Positions 21,164 through 32,734 of a DNA stretch of 64,000 nt are shown in pieces. Each line of letters starts with the position of its first letter. The first letter of the stretch is position 1. Origin of the DNA: Euwallacea fornicatus (lineage: Eukaryota; Arthropoda; Insecta; Coleoptera; Curculionidae); assembly GCF_040115645.1 (NCBI RefSeq), contig NC_089546.1, forward strand, positions 310,001 to 374,000. Reading direction: 5' to 3'. Made by a program: the position numbers and the translations under genes. The notes below the pieces were generated by a model. It saw only the letters and a list, made by a program, of their open reading frames with translations, had not been told where the DNA came from and ran no database searches.

Positions 21164-23066
21164 CAGTGAGTAACTTTAATATTCGAACACCACGATATTG
21201 CATATTAAACCGTTCCTAAATGTAATTAGATAAGAAATAAAATAAGATGATTAACTTTAGTTTATTCAAATATGGCTCCTTTTTATAATCCAGTCGATGA
21301 TAACTCAAAAAATGAAACATACAACAACTGCGAGTAAATATTAATTTAAAATTATTAAATTTCATGTTACTTTAATATTCGGACAACGTATCTATAATTA
21401 TATGGCCATTTTATTAAGGATACTAACACAAGTGACGCGTGTAAACCATAACACGCGCCAGATTCAGCATCTTCAGCATTTTTTAATTATAAAAGCATTA
21501 GCTAATCCAAAGGTAGGGATCATTATTAAGAAGATCGTTCATGTCTGTCATTGCAATAGATTTTGTAACTTAAATTCTTGAATAAATAAAATATTTTTTT
21601 TAAAGAGTGCTAACGACTTTAAATATAATTCTATGATAAACAAGAAATAAATTTTATTAACAAAATACTTAACTTTTTTTAACTTTTAATATTTGGTTGG
21701 ATAGCCTTTGCTATCTATAACCGCCTGTAAACGTTTGGGCATATTAATTATAATTTTTTTTTAATATTCTTCATTAATTTGCTCCCATTCTTCCTTTAAC
21801 CGCTGTTTTAGTGTTACTTTTGATAATATCTCTGTTTTTCCTATTCTTCGATTCAACTCGTCCCACAGGTGTTCAATGGGGTTGTGATCCGGCGATTGGG
21901 GAGGGGGATGTAACACGTTAGGGCAATTATACAGAAGATATTCTTGCACTGTCCGCGATGTATGTTTTGGATCATTATCCTGGTAAAATTTAAATGTTCC
22001 CAATATGCCCATTTTGTCAGCACTTTGGCATAAATGATCTTTTAAAATATTTAAATATAATGTTTTATTCATTATATTCTCTATAAAGATGAGTTCACCT
22101 ACGCCACATGACGAAATACAGCCCCATACTAAAACGCTCCCATTTCCGTGTTTGACAGTCGGTTTAATATCTTTTGTATTATGTTCTTCATTTTTCTTTC
22201 GCCACATCATTCTTCGACCATCAGACCCAAAAACGTTGTATTTACTCTTATTACAAAAGAGAACATCATTCCACCAACAATCGGGTTTTAAAACAAATTC
22301 TTTTGCAAAGTTTATTCTCCGTCTTCGGTTAACTTCACTAATATACGGTTTTTTCCTGGCAACTCTTCCATTAAATCCTTCTTTTCTCAATGCTCGCCGA
22401 ACGGTTTGGGGATGTACTTGCTTTCCTGTTTCCCGATACAGCTTTTCAGTTAATTTTGGAGCGCTTTAGGCAGGATTTCTCTTTATTTTTCTAATAATGG
22501 TTCTCTTCTCACGTTCTTCCAATTTATTTGGTCGTCCTTTTCGAGGTATAGTCAATCCGATCTTCTTGTTTAAACTTTCGAATGATGTCTGCTGCTGTAT
22601 TTTTGCTAATCTTACACAATTCCGCAATTTCTCTATAAGATTTTCCTTTGGCATTATGGAAAATTACAAGCTTCATGATATCGAAACTAGTACTTTTGCT
22701 TCGAAGCATTATAGCACTTATTGTGACTAACAGAAACGAACTGAAATGAAGCAAATACTTTTTCATCATCCGCTGAGTCATTATGTGAGAATGCATGAAC
22801 CTCCAACGAAATTCGAAAGCAAAAAAATGTTATTGTTAGATAGTTCCCGAATATTAAAGTAACGTAAAATTATCACCTAAATTTAATTTATTATTTACTA
22901 TTTGTTAACAAATCAATATTTTTGAGTTACAATTTCTTGAATTTAAAATGGATCCTGTATTACAGTAAACGATATTTAGTCATAAGACTTTAATTGTCAT
23001 CTAATTACTATTAGGAATATTTTAGTATTTAATTTCATGGTATCTGAATATTAAATTTACTCACTG
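21164..23066 (-). mobile_element. Tc1-2, Tc1-like DNA transposon
   Basis: 1903 bp between TA at 21162-21163 and 23067-23068. Outer ends are CAGTGAGTAACTTTAATATTCG and CAGTGAGTAAATTTAATATTCAG. Inner repeats GTTACTTTAATATTCGG occur near 21370-21393 and 22845-22864, again an IR/DR layout of about 225 bp per end. The ends have diverged more than in Tc1-1, so it is older. Confidence 0.9.
21686..22709 (-). pseudogene. Tc1-2 transposase, first catalytic Asp replaced
   Basis: N-terminal helix-turn-helix (NAKGKSYREIAELCKISKNTAADIIRKF), frameshift near 22610, GLTIPRKGRPNKLEEREK, a stop at 22466, then the DDE domain at 21761-22390. The first box reads LFCNKSKYNVF where family members have DESKY, so the catalytic Asp is Asn and the neighbouring Glu is Lys. 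Asp 2 (FYQDNDPKHTS) and Glu (QSPDHNPIEHLW) remain. A stop at 21761 precedes the last residues (MPKRLQAVIDSKGYPTKY). Inactive. Confidence 0.9.
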
Positions 23067-23068
23067 TA

Positions 23069-23962
23069 TACAGAGACGGAATACAAGTGGAAATAGGTAT
23101 AATATTGGTCGTGGACAATTGAGACATGGAAGATATATGTTATTTTATTATTTGATATAAAACATTCCACATTAATCAATTTCTCAAAAATTAAAGTATT
23201 TTCAAATGTTACCATTAAGGGCAATTGGTCTTTTCCTAATTGATTTTGTAAAATAAGCAATTCATTGTATAAATCCCTTGTTTCAATTATACTTGGGTGC
23301 ATGACCTTAAATTTGGCGAATGTTATTGAATTTTCTACGTCTTGGAGTACAAAATGAATTAATTCGTATATGTCAATCATTTCACCAATTATTTCCTTTA
23401 GTAGAATATAATTCCTACTATTACCTGCATTTGTGATATACCGTAAAACTTGGTTAATTTTTTCTTCGATTAGCTTAGCATTTCTATACAGTTACAATAT
23501 AGTCGTATTGAATTTCTTTAACACGGTTAATGATAATGATCTTTGATTCAGGATATTTTGTTGCAAATTCTTTTGATTCATTTGAAGAGTAGTTATGAGT
23601 TTTTCATATTTTTCCCCATCATATGCATCCAGATTCCCTGTTACTTTTTTAAATAGCGTGCAAAGGCCATTTATTAGTCTAAGTTTCGTTCTTTAATTAT
23701 TCAATGCAATTCTATCTAGTTTATTTCCTACTTTTTCCTGAATAACCTTTAGTATTTCCAAAGAATTCTTGAATTATTTTAAATTATTTACTTTTTCTAT
23801 TGTCTTGGTTATATTAATAGTTCTCTTGTTTAATATCTGTATTTGGTATATAATTGGATTTAAGTCATAATAGTGTATCATATCATGAGTACTTTCTATC
23901 ATCTTTGCATTACCAATTTTTATAGGTATGATACCCGGATTATCGTTTAACTCGCGTATTTC
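23069..23962 (-). pseudogene. errantivirus H env, N-proximal piece
   Basis: Starts at the G insertion with the residues before RELNDNPGIIPIKIGNAK (E has QELNDNLGLIPLKLGKARI). It continues with degraded sequence (stops and shifts between 23400 and 23770) and with FAKFKVMHPSIIETRDLYNELLILQNQL, matching E Env. The cleavage-site region is not clearly readable. Ends at Tc1-2. Confidence 0.8.
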
Positions 23963-24116
23963 TGGATTCGCCTCCGGTTGGGAACGGAATTTTTCATTTA
24001 ATAAATTATTTGAAATATTCACTAAGCTCGCACTTAACTTTCGCTAATCACGAACAACCGTAGGCCTGGTGGTTAACAAACCGCCAGGTAAGCGGGAATT
24101 AGAGCTATTCCTTAGA
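23963..24116 (+). other. 5' UTR of copy G
   Basis: Begins TGGATTCGCCTCCGGTTGGG immediately after the target duplication. Seems complete, since the duplication marks the true 5' end. In R1-type elements the internal promoter lies here, but no motif can be assigned by eye. Confidence 0.6.
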
Positions 24117-26097
24117 TTTACAACGCTACGTCGTCGTTTGATAGCGACGGTGAAGTAGGTGCCCGTAAAAGGGCCCCAGTAATCGTTCTAAGTAGCAGCG
24201 ATCCTTCTTCGGAATCGGACTCCGAGCGGGACTCCAACGAGGTCCCAGATAACACGGCTGCTAGTTGCAGATTCCTAAAGAGAGGAATGAACAACGAGGA
24301 GTTGTCCCAGGTAATAGAGTCAATTCATGACTCCGGCAAGAAACTGTATTTTTTAATACAGCAAAATACAAATACGAAGAGGGACATCAAGGAAGAAGTC
24401 AACTGCTTAAGCCAAATGACGAATAAGCTTTTTCGTAACAAAAGCTTTGTTTTAGAGGAAGCCAACAAGGCAAAGAAGAAGGGGAAGGCGCCGACCGTAT
24501 CGACCCAAACCGAAGCCTTCTCGGAAGAAACAAAAAAGAGCGGCTTGAAGTCTGCCACTAGGAAAGTGGCCATTCAAGCTACTCCAGAAACAAGAGAGAT
24601 GACTACCCAGACGGGATAATCATCCACTCTGGCGGTACTTCCGCACAGCACTGATTTCCAGGATTAGAAACAAGCAGCTGAAAAGAAGTGGGGAAAAGAA
24701 ATCTTCGCTACCACAGAGCTGGTACAGGGTTCCCTTCTAACAAACGGCAAGCCGGAGGAATCAATGGCAGTATTGGTTGACCAAGACGACCAGAAGATGA
24801 CAAATGGAATTCAGAAAGAATTCCTAGCCAAACTCCCACTGCTGAGTCAGGTGGAGGACTTGGAATTCCTCCAGCTCACCACGACAATTGGTACCTCAAA
24901 GAAGCCCAAGTCCAAAATAGAAGCAGGACAAGCAGTGGATGTCTACAAGATACTGCTCCCCAAAGACGAGGAAGGAATCTTCGAAGCCATTGCAAAGCTG
25001 GAAGCTAAAACCAAAGCCGACAAGGCCTTAGCTTTGAACCAGGTGAAGAACCTGTCCGCGGACAAGTCCCAGAAATTGGTGCAATTCTTATTTAGGGACC
25101 CTCAGAGGAAGATCAGGATCTTCACGGAACTGGGTAGACAAAGGAAAAAGTCCCCACAAAAGACAGAGACCTCCAAGCCAACAGTGAGGGTCCAGAAGAC
25201 CAAAAGTCACCCGACCTACGCCATCGTCGTAGGCAAACAAGAGTCGGTCTCCACAGTAGTGGCGATCAAAAAGATCAGGACTTGTGTCGGTAACAATAGA
25301 GACGCGAACAAGATCAAGTCCATAAGAACAAATGGAAAGCGTAATTTAGTAATTACCCTGGACAAAAAACGTGACTGCCCTGGAGTCTTTAGGAAAGGAC
25401 ATCAGTAAAACTATAGACAAGGACAACGTCCGCCTCCAAAGAGAGAGAAGTGAAAAATCTTCTTTCGTCCTTAAGGGACTGGATGCGACGGTTACCAAGG
25501 AAGACGTCGTAGAAGCCATCCTGGACTTCTCCAATGGATCAATCCAGGAACACGATCTCAAAGTAGGGGAATTGAGGCCGTATGCCAGATCGGAGCAAGC
25601 AGTCACCATCAGGTTGGACGAAAAGATCGCTGAACACCTGGTCAGGACCAGAACCCTCAGCATCGGGATGACCAGGTGTAAGATAGAAGAACACTTGGAG
25701 ATAGCCAAGTGTAATAGCTGCTGGGAGTACGATCATAGGACGCCCCAATGTAAGAATGCGGACAAGCGCAAAGCTTGCTTCCAATGCAGGAAGGAAGACC
25801 ACCTCAGCAGGTCCTGCAAGAAGGAGGCAGAAGTGTGTTTGCATACTCTGCAAAAAGAAAGGGCACTATGTAGGCAGCGGTAAATGCCCTAAATTCCGCG
25901 AGGCTCTAGCAGAGGTCAAGGATGAGAGAAGGAGAAAGCGCCAGAAAGAGGAGAAAAGACTCCTATACCGAACACAGGTCGCCGCGGATTTTGCTAAGAA
26001 GGTCGCAGAGCACAAGGACGAAGTCCCCTCAGAAAAGTCCGGATCCGAGGGAAGGGTGGTCTCGACCGCTAGTCAGGCCGACTCAGACAACCACTAG
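24117..26097 (+). pseudogene. ORF1 of copy G with three CCHC knuckles, broken
   Basis: Acidic Ser-rich start (SSSDPSSESDSERDSNE) in frame with an ATG at 24287; the true start codon may be upstream and lost. In-frame stops are at 24617 and about 24664, with frameshifts near 25380 and 25840. The RNA-binding region shows FVLKGLDATVTKEDVVEAI (RRM-like segment common in R1 ORF1) and knuckles CNSCWEYDHRTPQC, CFQCRKEDHLSRSC and CILCKKKGHYVGSGKC. The protein would coat the RNA and guide it to the target. Confidence 0.83.
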
Positions 26098-26196
26098 AAT
26101 TTTCAGACTTTCTTAGTTAAAAGTTCTTACCCTAAATCCTTAAGTTTTTAGTCGTTCCTAGATTAGCAAATTTACACAGCTACAACTAGCCCAAAG

Positions 26197-27781
26197 ATGA
26201 ACAATGTAGTCTTCCAAAACTGCAGATTCCTACAGATCAACGTGGATCGCTCAAAGAAAGCGCACGAAATGGCTTATCTTGAAGCAGCCAAACGAGAGGT
26301 AGACGTGATCGTAGCAAGCGAACCGAATAGACACCTGGTCGTGAACAGTCGCATATGGACCGTGGACCGACTGAGAGACGTGGCAATTCTGGAGAGTAAC
26401 AAGACCATCAGAATGGCCAAAGCAAAAAGCCTAGAAGGAGCGGTACTAATGGAGGGAGAAGGATACAACATCCTAGCTTGCTACATCTCGCCAAATTGCC
26501 CCAAACAGCAATTATTCTAACGACTGGATTCCATCCAATCAGAGATCAGCGACGCGAGAAAGGAATGGATGCTCCTGGAAGACTTCAACTCCAAATCTCC
26601 AGAATGGGGGTCGAGGATGGAGAACTACAGGAGAGCGGCCTTATCGCAGATGTGTGCAGGACTGAATATGACAGTCCTGAACAATGGCGAACCCACATTT
26701 CTCAGACGAAGACGGTGGTCGTTCATAGACCTTACGTTCGTCAGCATGAGATTGGCAACTCAAGCTGCGAACTGGCAAGTCTTGAGAAACGAACCGAGTT
26801 CCCTCCACAAGCACATCCTGTTCGAAGTGGGAAATTCAAACAAGGAAAGACGGAAGAATGATCCGATGGATCGGTGCAAGAAATTGAGCAATGACCCGTT
26901 TCTAAAGGCTTTCGAGAGCCTTCTAGAAACGAGGCAAATACTAAGCGGCGACCCGATTCACACAGGAGAAGAGATAGTCAGGATGATGAAGAAGGCATGT
27001 CGGAAGAACCACGATATCCCGGAGAGTCAGCCCCTGACCCAGCCGTACTGGTGGAATTCCCAAGTCGAAGAAATTAGGAAGGACACCATCAGATCCAGAA
27101 GACGCGCCCTTCGAGTGAATCGGAAAACCGAGAACGACGAAAGATTCGAAGAACAAAAGGCAGCATGGCGGGAATACAAAGAAGCCAATAAGACGCTGAA
27201 GAAGGTGATTGCCAGGGAAAAGAAGAACAAATGGCGAGAGCTCTGTCGCGACCTCGAAGAGAATATTTGGGGTGACGGATACAGGATTGCCATGCAATTC
27301 CTGAAACCGACAAGAAATTCCTTCGAGCTAACGACGGAGAAAAAGATGATCATAGCGAGACACCTCTTCTTAGGCGGGATGGGTTTCGTGCCCGGCAAGA
27401 TTCTGCCGGTGGAGCTTGCCTCGGTCACGGAAGAAGAACTTCGAGAGTCAGTCATGAAATTGAAGAGTTCCGCGTCCCCAGGCCCAGACGGCCTCTCCGC
27501 GGACGCGGTAAAGTACAGCGTGAAAGCCCATCCAGAAACGTGGCTGAAGGTCCTGAATCAGTTAATGGAGAACCAGGAATTCCCCAAATCCTGGAAGACC
27601 GCCAAGCTGCTGCTGCTGCTGAAACCGAACAAGAACGGGGATCACCAGGGGTCGTACAGGCCGATCTGTCTCACGGTTGTGGCGGCCAAACTGTACGAAC
27701 ACCTGATCAAGGCCCGACTGGAGAAAGAACTCGAGGCAAGACGGCCGCTGTCAGACAGACAATACGGATTCAGAAAGGGCA
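26197..27781 (+). pseudogene. ORF2 of copy G, endonuclease and RT fingers (part 1)
   Basis: Endonuclease motifs LQINVDRSKKAHEMAYLEA, VIVASEPN, LACYISPN, then one stop (TAA at 26518), LLEDFNSKSPEWGS (the Gly-Asp of GDFN replaced by Glu-Asp) and FIDLTFVS. RT fingers: SSASPGPDGLSADAVK, YRPICLTVVAAKLYE and RQYGFRKG. K interrupts exactly after RKG. 421 codons (26569-27834) are open. The stop and the altered endonuclease motif suggest inactivity before or after K arrived. Confidence 0.88.
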
Positions 27782-27876
27782 TGTTACAGTACGCATATTG
27801 TTATATTAGCATTGTTACAGTCCGCATATCGTAATGTCGGCGATACGGTGAGGTCACACCCATTTCTGTATAAAAT
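27782..27876 (+). repeat. 5' LTR of K, truncated
   Basis: About 95 bp matching the start of the 3' LTR with some ten differences, and holding two copies of TGTTACAGTnCGCAT about 35 bp apart. It stops near TCTGTATAAAAT, where internal sequence begins. Confidence 0.8.
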
Positions 27877-27929
27877 TTAAAAATTATAATATGCAACAAA
27901 TTGCTCAATAACATTTATGATATCGAGGA

Positions 27930-28992
27930 AAAAACCATGCTCGTCAAATATCAATATGAAGGCAAGCAGAACCACAGAGGAATAGAGGAAACTTACGGAA
28001 ACTCAAGACTTCCTACTATTGGCCCAACATAAAGAAGGATTTTACACAGTACATAAATGATTGCATCATTTGTCAAACGGCCAAATACAGCCGCCTCAAG
28101 TCATACGTTCTCCTAGCAAAAACTGAAACACCGAGCAAACCCTTCCAAAATATTACACATTGATAGCTTTACGTTCGAAACCCAAAATTTCCTGACCATA
28201 TTCGACAAGTTCTCTAAATTCAGTCAAGCGTACCCATACGATAGAAACGCAAAATCGGTTTGTGACAGATTGATAAATTTCTTTTCGTTTTTTGGATGCT
28301 CTGAGGAAATTACATGTGATAACGGCAAAAAATTCAACAACGAACTACTAAAAGAACTACTAAAAACCCAAAAAATCAATATACACTTTACTACCTCCAA
28401 ACATCACGAATCGAACTCCCCCGTGGAATGATTCCACTCGACCCTAATAGAACATCTTAGAATACTAAAACAAAAGAAAAACACGAAATAATTCAATGAT
28501 CTAATCCCATACGCCATAATAGCCTACAACAGCATCGTCCACAGCATCACGAAATTTACACCCCATGAGGTTATTTTAGGTCACACAAATTCCAGAGACC
28601 CCCTTGACCTAATAACAACGATATTTTACTCCGACTATGTATCAACTCATAAAGATAAAGTCGACGCCATGTATGGAGCAACCAAAGAAAAAACAGACTA
28701 CCACAAGGACAAGGTATTAACAAAGAGGAACGTCAAGGGCCACGAAACGCATGAATTTAAGATAGATCAAAAGGGCTATGTGAACCTGAATCATAGGAAC
28801 AAAAACCACCCCATATATGCTGGTCCATACGTAATTCTTGAGAAGTTAGAGCATAATAAAGTAAAAATGAAAAGCATTAAAAGCCCATATAAAATCCGAA
28901 TCGTTCATGTTAAGGAACTAAAGAAGCCCTTAATTACAGATGGCCCTTCATACACGAGAAATCTCACAAGCTGGGCAACGCCCAAAAGGTAA
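27930..28992 (+). pseudogene. integrase of K, several stops
   Basis: HHCC finger region (YQYEGKQNHRGIEET then CIICQTAKYSR), core motifs HIDSFTFETQN (Asp 1), ITCDNGKKFNNELL (Asp 2) and SPVE-stop-FHSTLIEH (catalytic Glu just before a TGA). A TAA lies near 28490. The open C-terminal part (28669-28992) has the linker RNKNHPIYAGPYVILEKL, the errantivirus GPY/F module. The upstream polyprotein is absent. Confidence 0.85.
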
Positions 28993-29086
28993 CCGACCAC
29001 TGGAATTTCATCTAAATATATGATACGCCCAATTACTACAAGAATTCTTCGCCATCAACGCCAAATATGATTCACTCCATGAAACC

Positions 29087-30613
29087 TTGAATAATTCGAC
29101 AAGTTACAAAACCGAATTTCATAATTCCCTTGCAATTACAAATAACTTGAGATGCAAAATTAGTGAACAAATAAATCAAATCTTCCCTACAAACTTACGA
29201 ACTAAAAGAGCCCTGGTAAACGCATTAGGTTCAATAATCCGAACCATAACAGGAAACCTAGTTCAGGAAGACACAGAACGCATTGACCACAACATCAACA
29301 TACTTAGACAGAACCAGAATGATTTAAAATTCGCCCTCGACAAACAAACAACCCTGCTAGGTAATGTCATAAACAATTTTCAAGAAATAACAAAGAATGT
29401 ATCGCACAATCAAATTGTCTTGGGAAAACGAATCAAACAAATAATGGAAGTCGTAAAAAGGGTCAGCGTCGAAGAAGCAAATCTTTTCGAATTTTTTAGG
29501 ATTCACATGATAATGACACAAATCACAACATTTTACCAAAATATTTACGACACATTTTCGGATATGTAGGAAGCGATCACATTTGCCAAATTAAATACAT
29601 TTTACTATAAAATAATAGATTCTAGAATGCTTCTAACCGAGTTTCATTTCCGAAATTCCATTGATAGAAATCAAGGCCTACAGTCTATTCAAATTATTCC
29701 CATTACCTGTAAAACATAACAACTCTTATGTAATGATCATACCAAATCTAGAATACCTAGTGATAAATGACGAAACATTTGGGTATATAAACCTACTCTG
29801 TCAATGTGTGTTTTCCAATGAATACTTATGCTCACATATACAGCCCGAAAATTATAACGACCACGTACTTGTGAAGTTGAATTATTAAGACACGAAAGTA
29901 ACAATACAAACTGTAAGCCGGTATACGTAAATTTAGCTAACTTACAAATACAAAACATAGACGAGAATAAGTGGATTATAATAACAACACGGGAGACAAT
30001 AGGATTAGAAACATGTAAAGAACAACAGGAATTATTAAAGGATAACTTTAATTACGATAAGACAAATATTTGAACCATTCTATTATACAGGGTGTTTCCT
30101 AACTACGTGTAAAAAATTTAAAGGCGTAATCCTCGAGTGATTATGAGTCAAAAATGTCTAATAAACATATGTCCGCAAATGCCTTGTTTCCAAGATACAA
30201 GGTGTTGACTGAAAGACGTTGAAAAAGGTTTTAAAGGTTTCTAAAGGTTTGGTGGTATTATTATAATTAATAAAAAACAATTCTTATAATTAATCATTAA
30301 AGCATTCCCCCAAAAAATTGTCTTTTCTAAAATTCAAACATCCAAATTGAGTCATTTTGGAAATAAAATCTCTTTCTTGTCACATTTTAACACCCTGTAT
30401 CTTGGAAAAAAAGGTATTTGCGGACATATGTTTATTAGATATTTTTGACTAAAAATCAGTCGAGGATTACGCCTTTAAATTTTTTACAAGTAGTTAGGAA
30501 ACACCCTGTATATAGTTATAAGTGTATTAGTAATAACCCTAGTAGTAAGGCGCTTTTGGTCATTGTTTGTTAAACCTAAGGAAATTGTGAATCAAGAAAT
30601 AGATATATATTAG
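29087..30613 (+). pseudogene. env of K, interrupted by a MITE
   Basis: A 160-codon open part (29087-29569) contains a furin-type site followed by a fusion-peptide-like stretch (RTKR then ALVNALGSIIRTITGN), as in errantivirus Env, and a helical region (INILRQNQNDLKFALDKQ). A stop at 29567 and frame changes follow. The transmembrane part is split by the MITE at 30088 and resumes as VISVLVITLVVRRFWSLF, with a stop at 30611. Non-functional. Confidence 0.85.
30088..30508. mobile_element. MITE with about 120-bp inverted repeats, TA duplication
   Basis: 421 bp with no coding sequence, flanked by TA at 30086-30087 and 30509-30510. Both ends read CAGGGTGTTTCCTAACTAC(G/T)TG TAAAAAATTTAAAGG..., with the repeat continuing to CAAGATACA(A/G)GGTGTT about 120 bp inside. 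Ends starting CAGGGTGTTTCC with TA duplications are seen in many insect Tc1/mariner-type MITEs. The repeats could fold into a long hairpin RNA. Confidence 0.88.
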
Positions 30614-30655
30614 ATCATAAAAACTAAGGTTTATATGATCATCTAAGGGTGGAGG

Positions 30656-30892
30656 TGTTACAGTATGCATACTGTTATATCAGCATTGTTACAGTCCGCA
30701 TATCGTAAGTCGGCGGTATGGTAACGTCACACTCACTTCTGTATAAAATAGCAATTAGCAGTAAGATTTGGGCTTGTGCAATTTGTTCATTTGTGCTGAA
30801 CGTCTCGTTCAATAAAAATTCTGCTTCAAATAAAATCGTGCTGTTTTTTTTATTCGTTTTCTTGGGTCCAAAACTTAACTGGTAGATCCACA
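30656..30892 (+). repeat. 3' LTR of K
   Basis: 237 bp starting TGTTACAGTATGCATACTG after the GGGTGGAGG purine tract and ending GTAGATCCACA. It contains TGTATAAAA, a plausible TATA box, and CAATAAAAA, a plausible poly(A) signal region. Confidence 0.8.
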
Positions 30893-32309
30893 GGACACGC
30901 GATGGACCGAGTCCTGAAAATAGCCAAGGCAATCGAAAAGAACAACGCGGGCCGGAGAAGCAAAAGCTGTTGTGCGCTCATCACTCTCGATGTTCGTAAC
31001 GCCTTCAACAGCGTCTTCTGGTCCGGACTGATAAGAGAACTCGACTCCAAAGGGATCTCGAAGTACCTAAAGAATATAATTGCCGACTACTTCCTACTCC
31101 AGAACGATGATAGTAGACAAGGATGCGAACTTCCAAATGGCGAGGAGAATACCACAAGGATCGGTCCTAGGACCCCTGCCCTGGAACGTCCTGTATGACT
31201 CCATCCTCGAGGTGGCAGGGTCGAAGAACCACAAGGTGATACCCATAGGAAACGCTGACGACATCGTACTCGTGGTCTGCGGCGAGTACGTCGAAGACAT
31301 GAAGACAAAAGCGAACGCCGCTATAGCAAGATGCGAGGGATGGTTCCGAGAAAATTCTCTACAGCTAGCTCCAGAAAAAACGGAAGCCGTGATGCTGTGC
31401 GAAAGGAGAGACAAGCGAGGAATATCTTTCCGCGCCGGAGATCAGAAGATAGAACCACAAAAATCACTGAGACATTTCGGAGTTCATTTCGGAGAGAACT
31501 TTTCCTTTTCGAACCACGTCTCAGAGAAATGCAGAAAGAGCCTCAACAAGCTGAGCCACTTTCAGCGCTTGATGCCATTGATCGAAGGTCCTAAGACACT
31601 AAAAAGACGCCTCCTATACCGAGTGATACAATCGACGGTTCTGTACACAGCCCCTGCTTGGGGTCAAGTTGGAGCCTCCGAAAGTACAGAAACATGATGC
31701 TGAGCGTCCAACGTACAGTACTGTTGAGAGTCGTGTGCGCGTACCGCACGGTATCACTGGACACAGTGCTGATACTGGCCGGCGTACCCCCCATCGATCT
31801 ATTAATAGAAGAAAGAATTGAGATGCACGGCAGATCACGAGTGACCGAAGCGGACAAGAAGGAGGCGCGTAAAACCACCATCGACAAGTGGCAGGTCCGA
31901 TGGACGCGCCTCCAGAACAAAGCACAATGGATGAAACGCCTAATCCTGGACCTACAAGAGTGGATCGACTATAAACATCGACGGCTGAACCACCACCTAA
32001 CCCAAGCATTCAGCGGATACGGATGCTTCCGACACTTCACGCACCGCTTGGGCAAGACGGAGATGAACTGTGATATCTGCAGTGTCGACGACATATCAGA
32101 GCACGTCATTTTCACTTATCCCAAGTACGACGATCTGAGAGAATCTGTCCGAGTGCGTGAACGACGGTTGACAAAATCCGCAGAAGGAATTAACACCGAA
32201 AACACTTATCGACAGGATGCTCCAGAATGCCGATAAGTGGGACGTAGCCACCGACGCCATCACGAGCATGATCAAACGGAAGGAAATCGAAGAACGGACA
32301 AAGGCCTAA
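30893..32309 (+). pseudogene. ORF2 of copy G, RT palm to C-terminus (part 2)
   Basis: Resumes with MDRVLKIAKAIEKNN and LITLDVRNAFNSVFW (palm Asp), frameshifts near 31130 into RIPQGSVLGPLPWNVLYD, and has the catalytic box GNADDIVLVV, where the expected Tyr is Asn. A frameshift near 31665 leads to VVCAYRTVSLDTVLILAGVPPIDL. The C-terminal finger is CDICSVDDISEHVIFTYP with the last Cys changed to Tyr. A further shift near 32200 precedes the stop at 32307. Inactive. Confidence 0.87.
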
Positions 32310-32604
32310 TCAGAACCGAAAGCCTACACAAACAGCGAGGAGGACTCTTCATCAAGCGAAAAGAACTCCCAATAGACGACAGTGCAACATAGTGTACCAC
32401 ACTGTCAAGATACTGATGAGATGTCCCTTGGGACGGTACCGAGTCTTGGCAGTTAACAAAAGAGAACGAGTTGTTTTTAGTGGGTAGGCGCTCGGGGACC
32501 GTCGGTTAATGCCGGAGAGTGTTCCTCGGGTGAATCCCACACTACCCGGCCGCCAGAACAACAGGCCGGGTGTCTTTTGAAGATTTTTCCTCGGAAAAAA
32601 AAAT
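32310..32604 (+). ncRNA. 3' UTR tail of copy G, conserved hairpin before poly(A)
   Basis: Reads TTTTAGTGGGTAGGCG, a loop, GTGAATCCCACACTACCCGGCC, then GGCCGGGTGTCTT and GAAGATTTTTCCTCGG followed by A9. CCCGGCC and GGCCGGG can pair, and GTGGGTAG with CCCAC or CTACCC. The order and several blocks match the tails of B and C. Inferred RNA structure only. Confidence 0.65.
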
Positions 32605-32615
32605 TCGCGTATTTC

Positions 32616-32675
32616 GACGGTTTCCTGAACTTGAACTCCGAGTGCACCCGTAAGAATGCTGAAATATAATACCAT
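32616..32675 (-). pseudogene. errantivirus H env, first residues and likely splice acceptor
   Basis: Begins with the hydrophobic start LYFSILTGALGVQVQETVEIRE, probably the end of a signal peptide, then is cut by G; the next residues are at 23962. Just upstream the minus strand has TTATATTTCAG, and E has TTATTATTTTCAG at the same place before its env. In gypsy-group elements env is made from a spliced RNA, so these are likely the acceptors. Confidence 0.72.
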
Positions 32676-32734
32676 ATATTACTGATAGCGTACTAGAGCA
32701 ACGTGTAAATATTAATCAGTATGCTAATGTAGTA

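Larger units (their letters stand above)
27782..30892 (+). mobile_element. errantivirus-like element K inside G, large 5' deletion
   Basis: Bounded by TGTTACAG...CA LTRs, with GGGCA and GGACA outside as a possible 5-bp duplication with one change. The 5' LTR keeps only about 95 bp, and gag, protease, RT and RNase H are gone; integrase and env remain. The polypurine tract CTAAGGGTGGAGG is identical to that of F, and its Env is the closest relative of F Env in the window, yet the LTR ends are TGTTACAG instead of AGTTA. Confidence 0.85.
23963..32604 (+). mobile_element. R1-clade LINE, copy G, plus strand, with K inside
   Basis: The only LINE here on +. Flanked by TCGCGTATTTC at 23952-23962 and 32605-32615, an 11-bp target duplication lying in the env of H. 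It has a 5' UTR, ORF1, ORF2 and a 3' UTR ending in A9. Element K interrupts ORF2 at 27782-30892. Without K the LINE is about 5.5 kb. Its 3' tail is shared with copies B and C although the proteins differ clearly. Confidence 0.92.
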
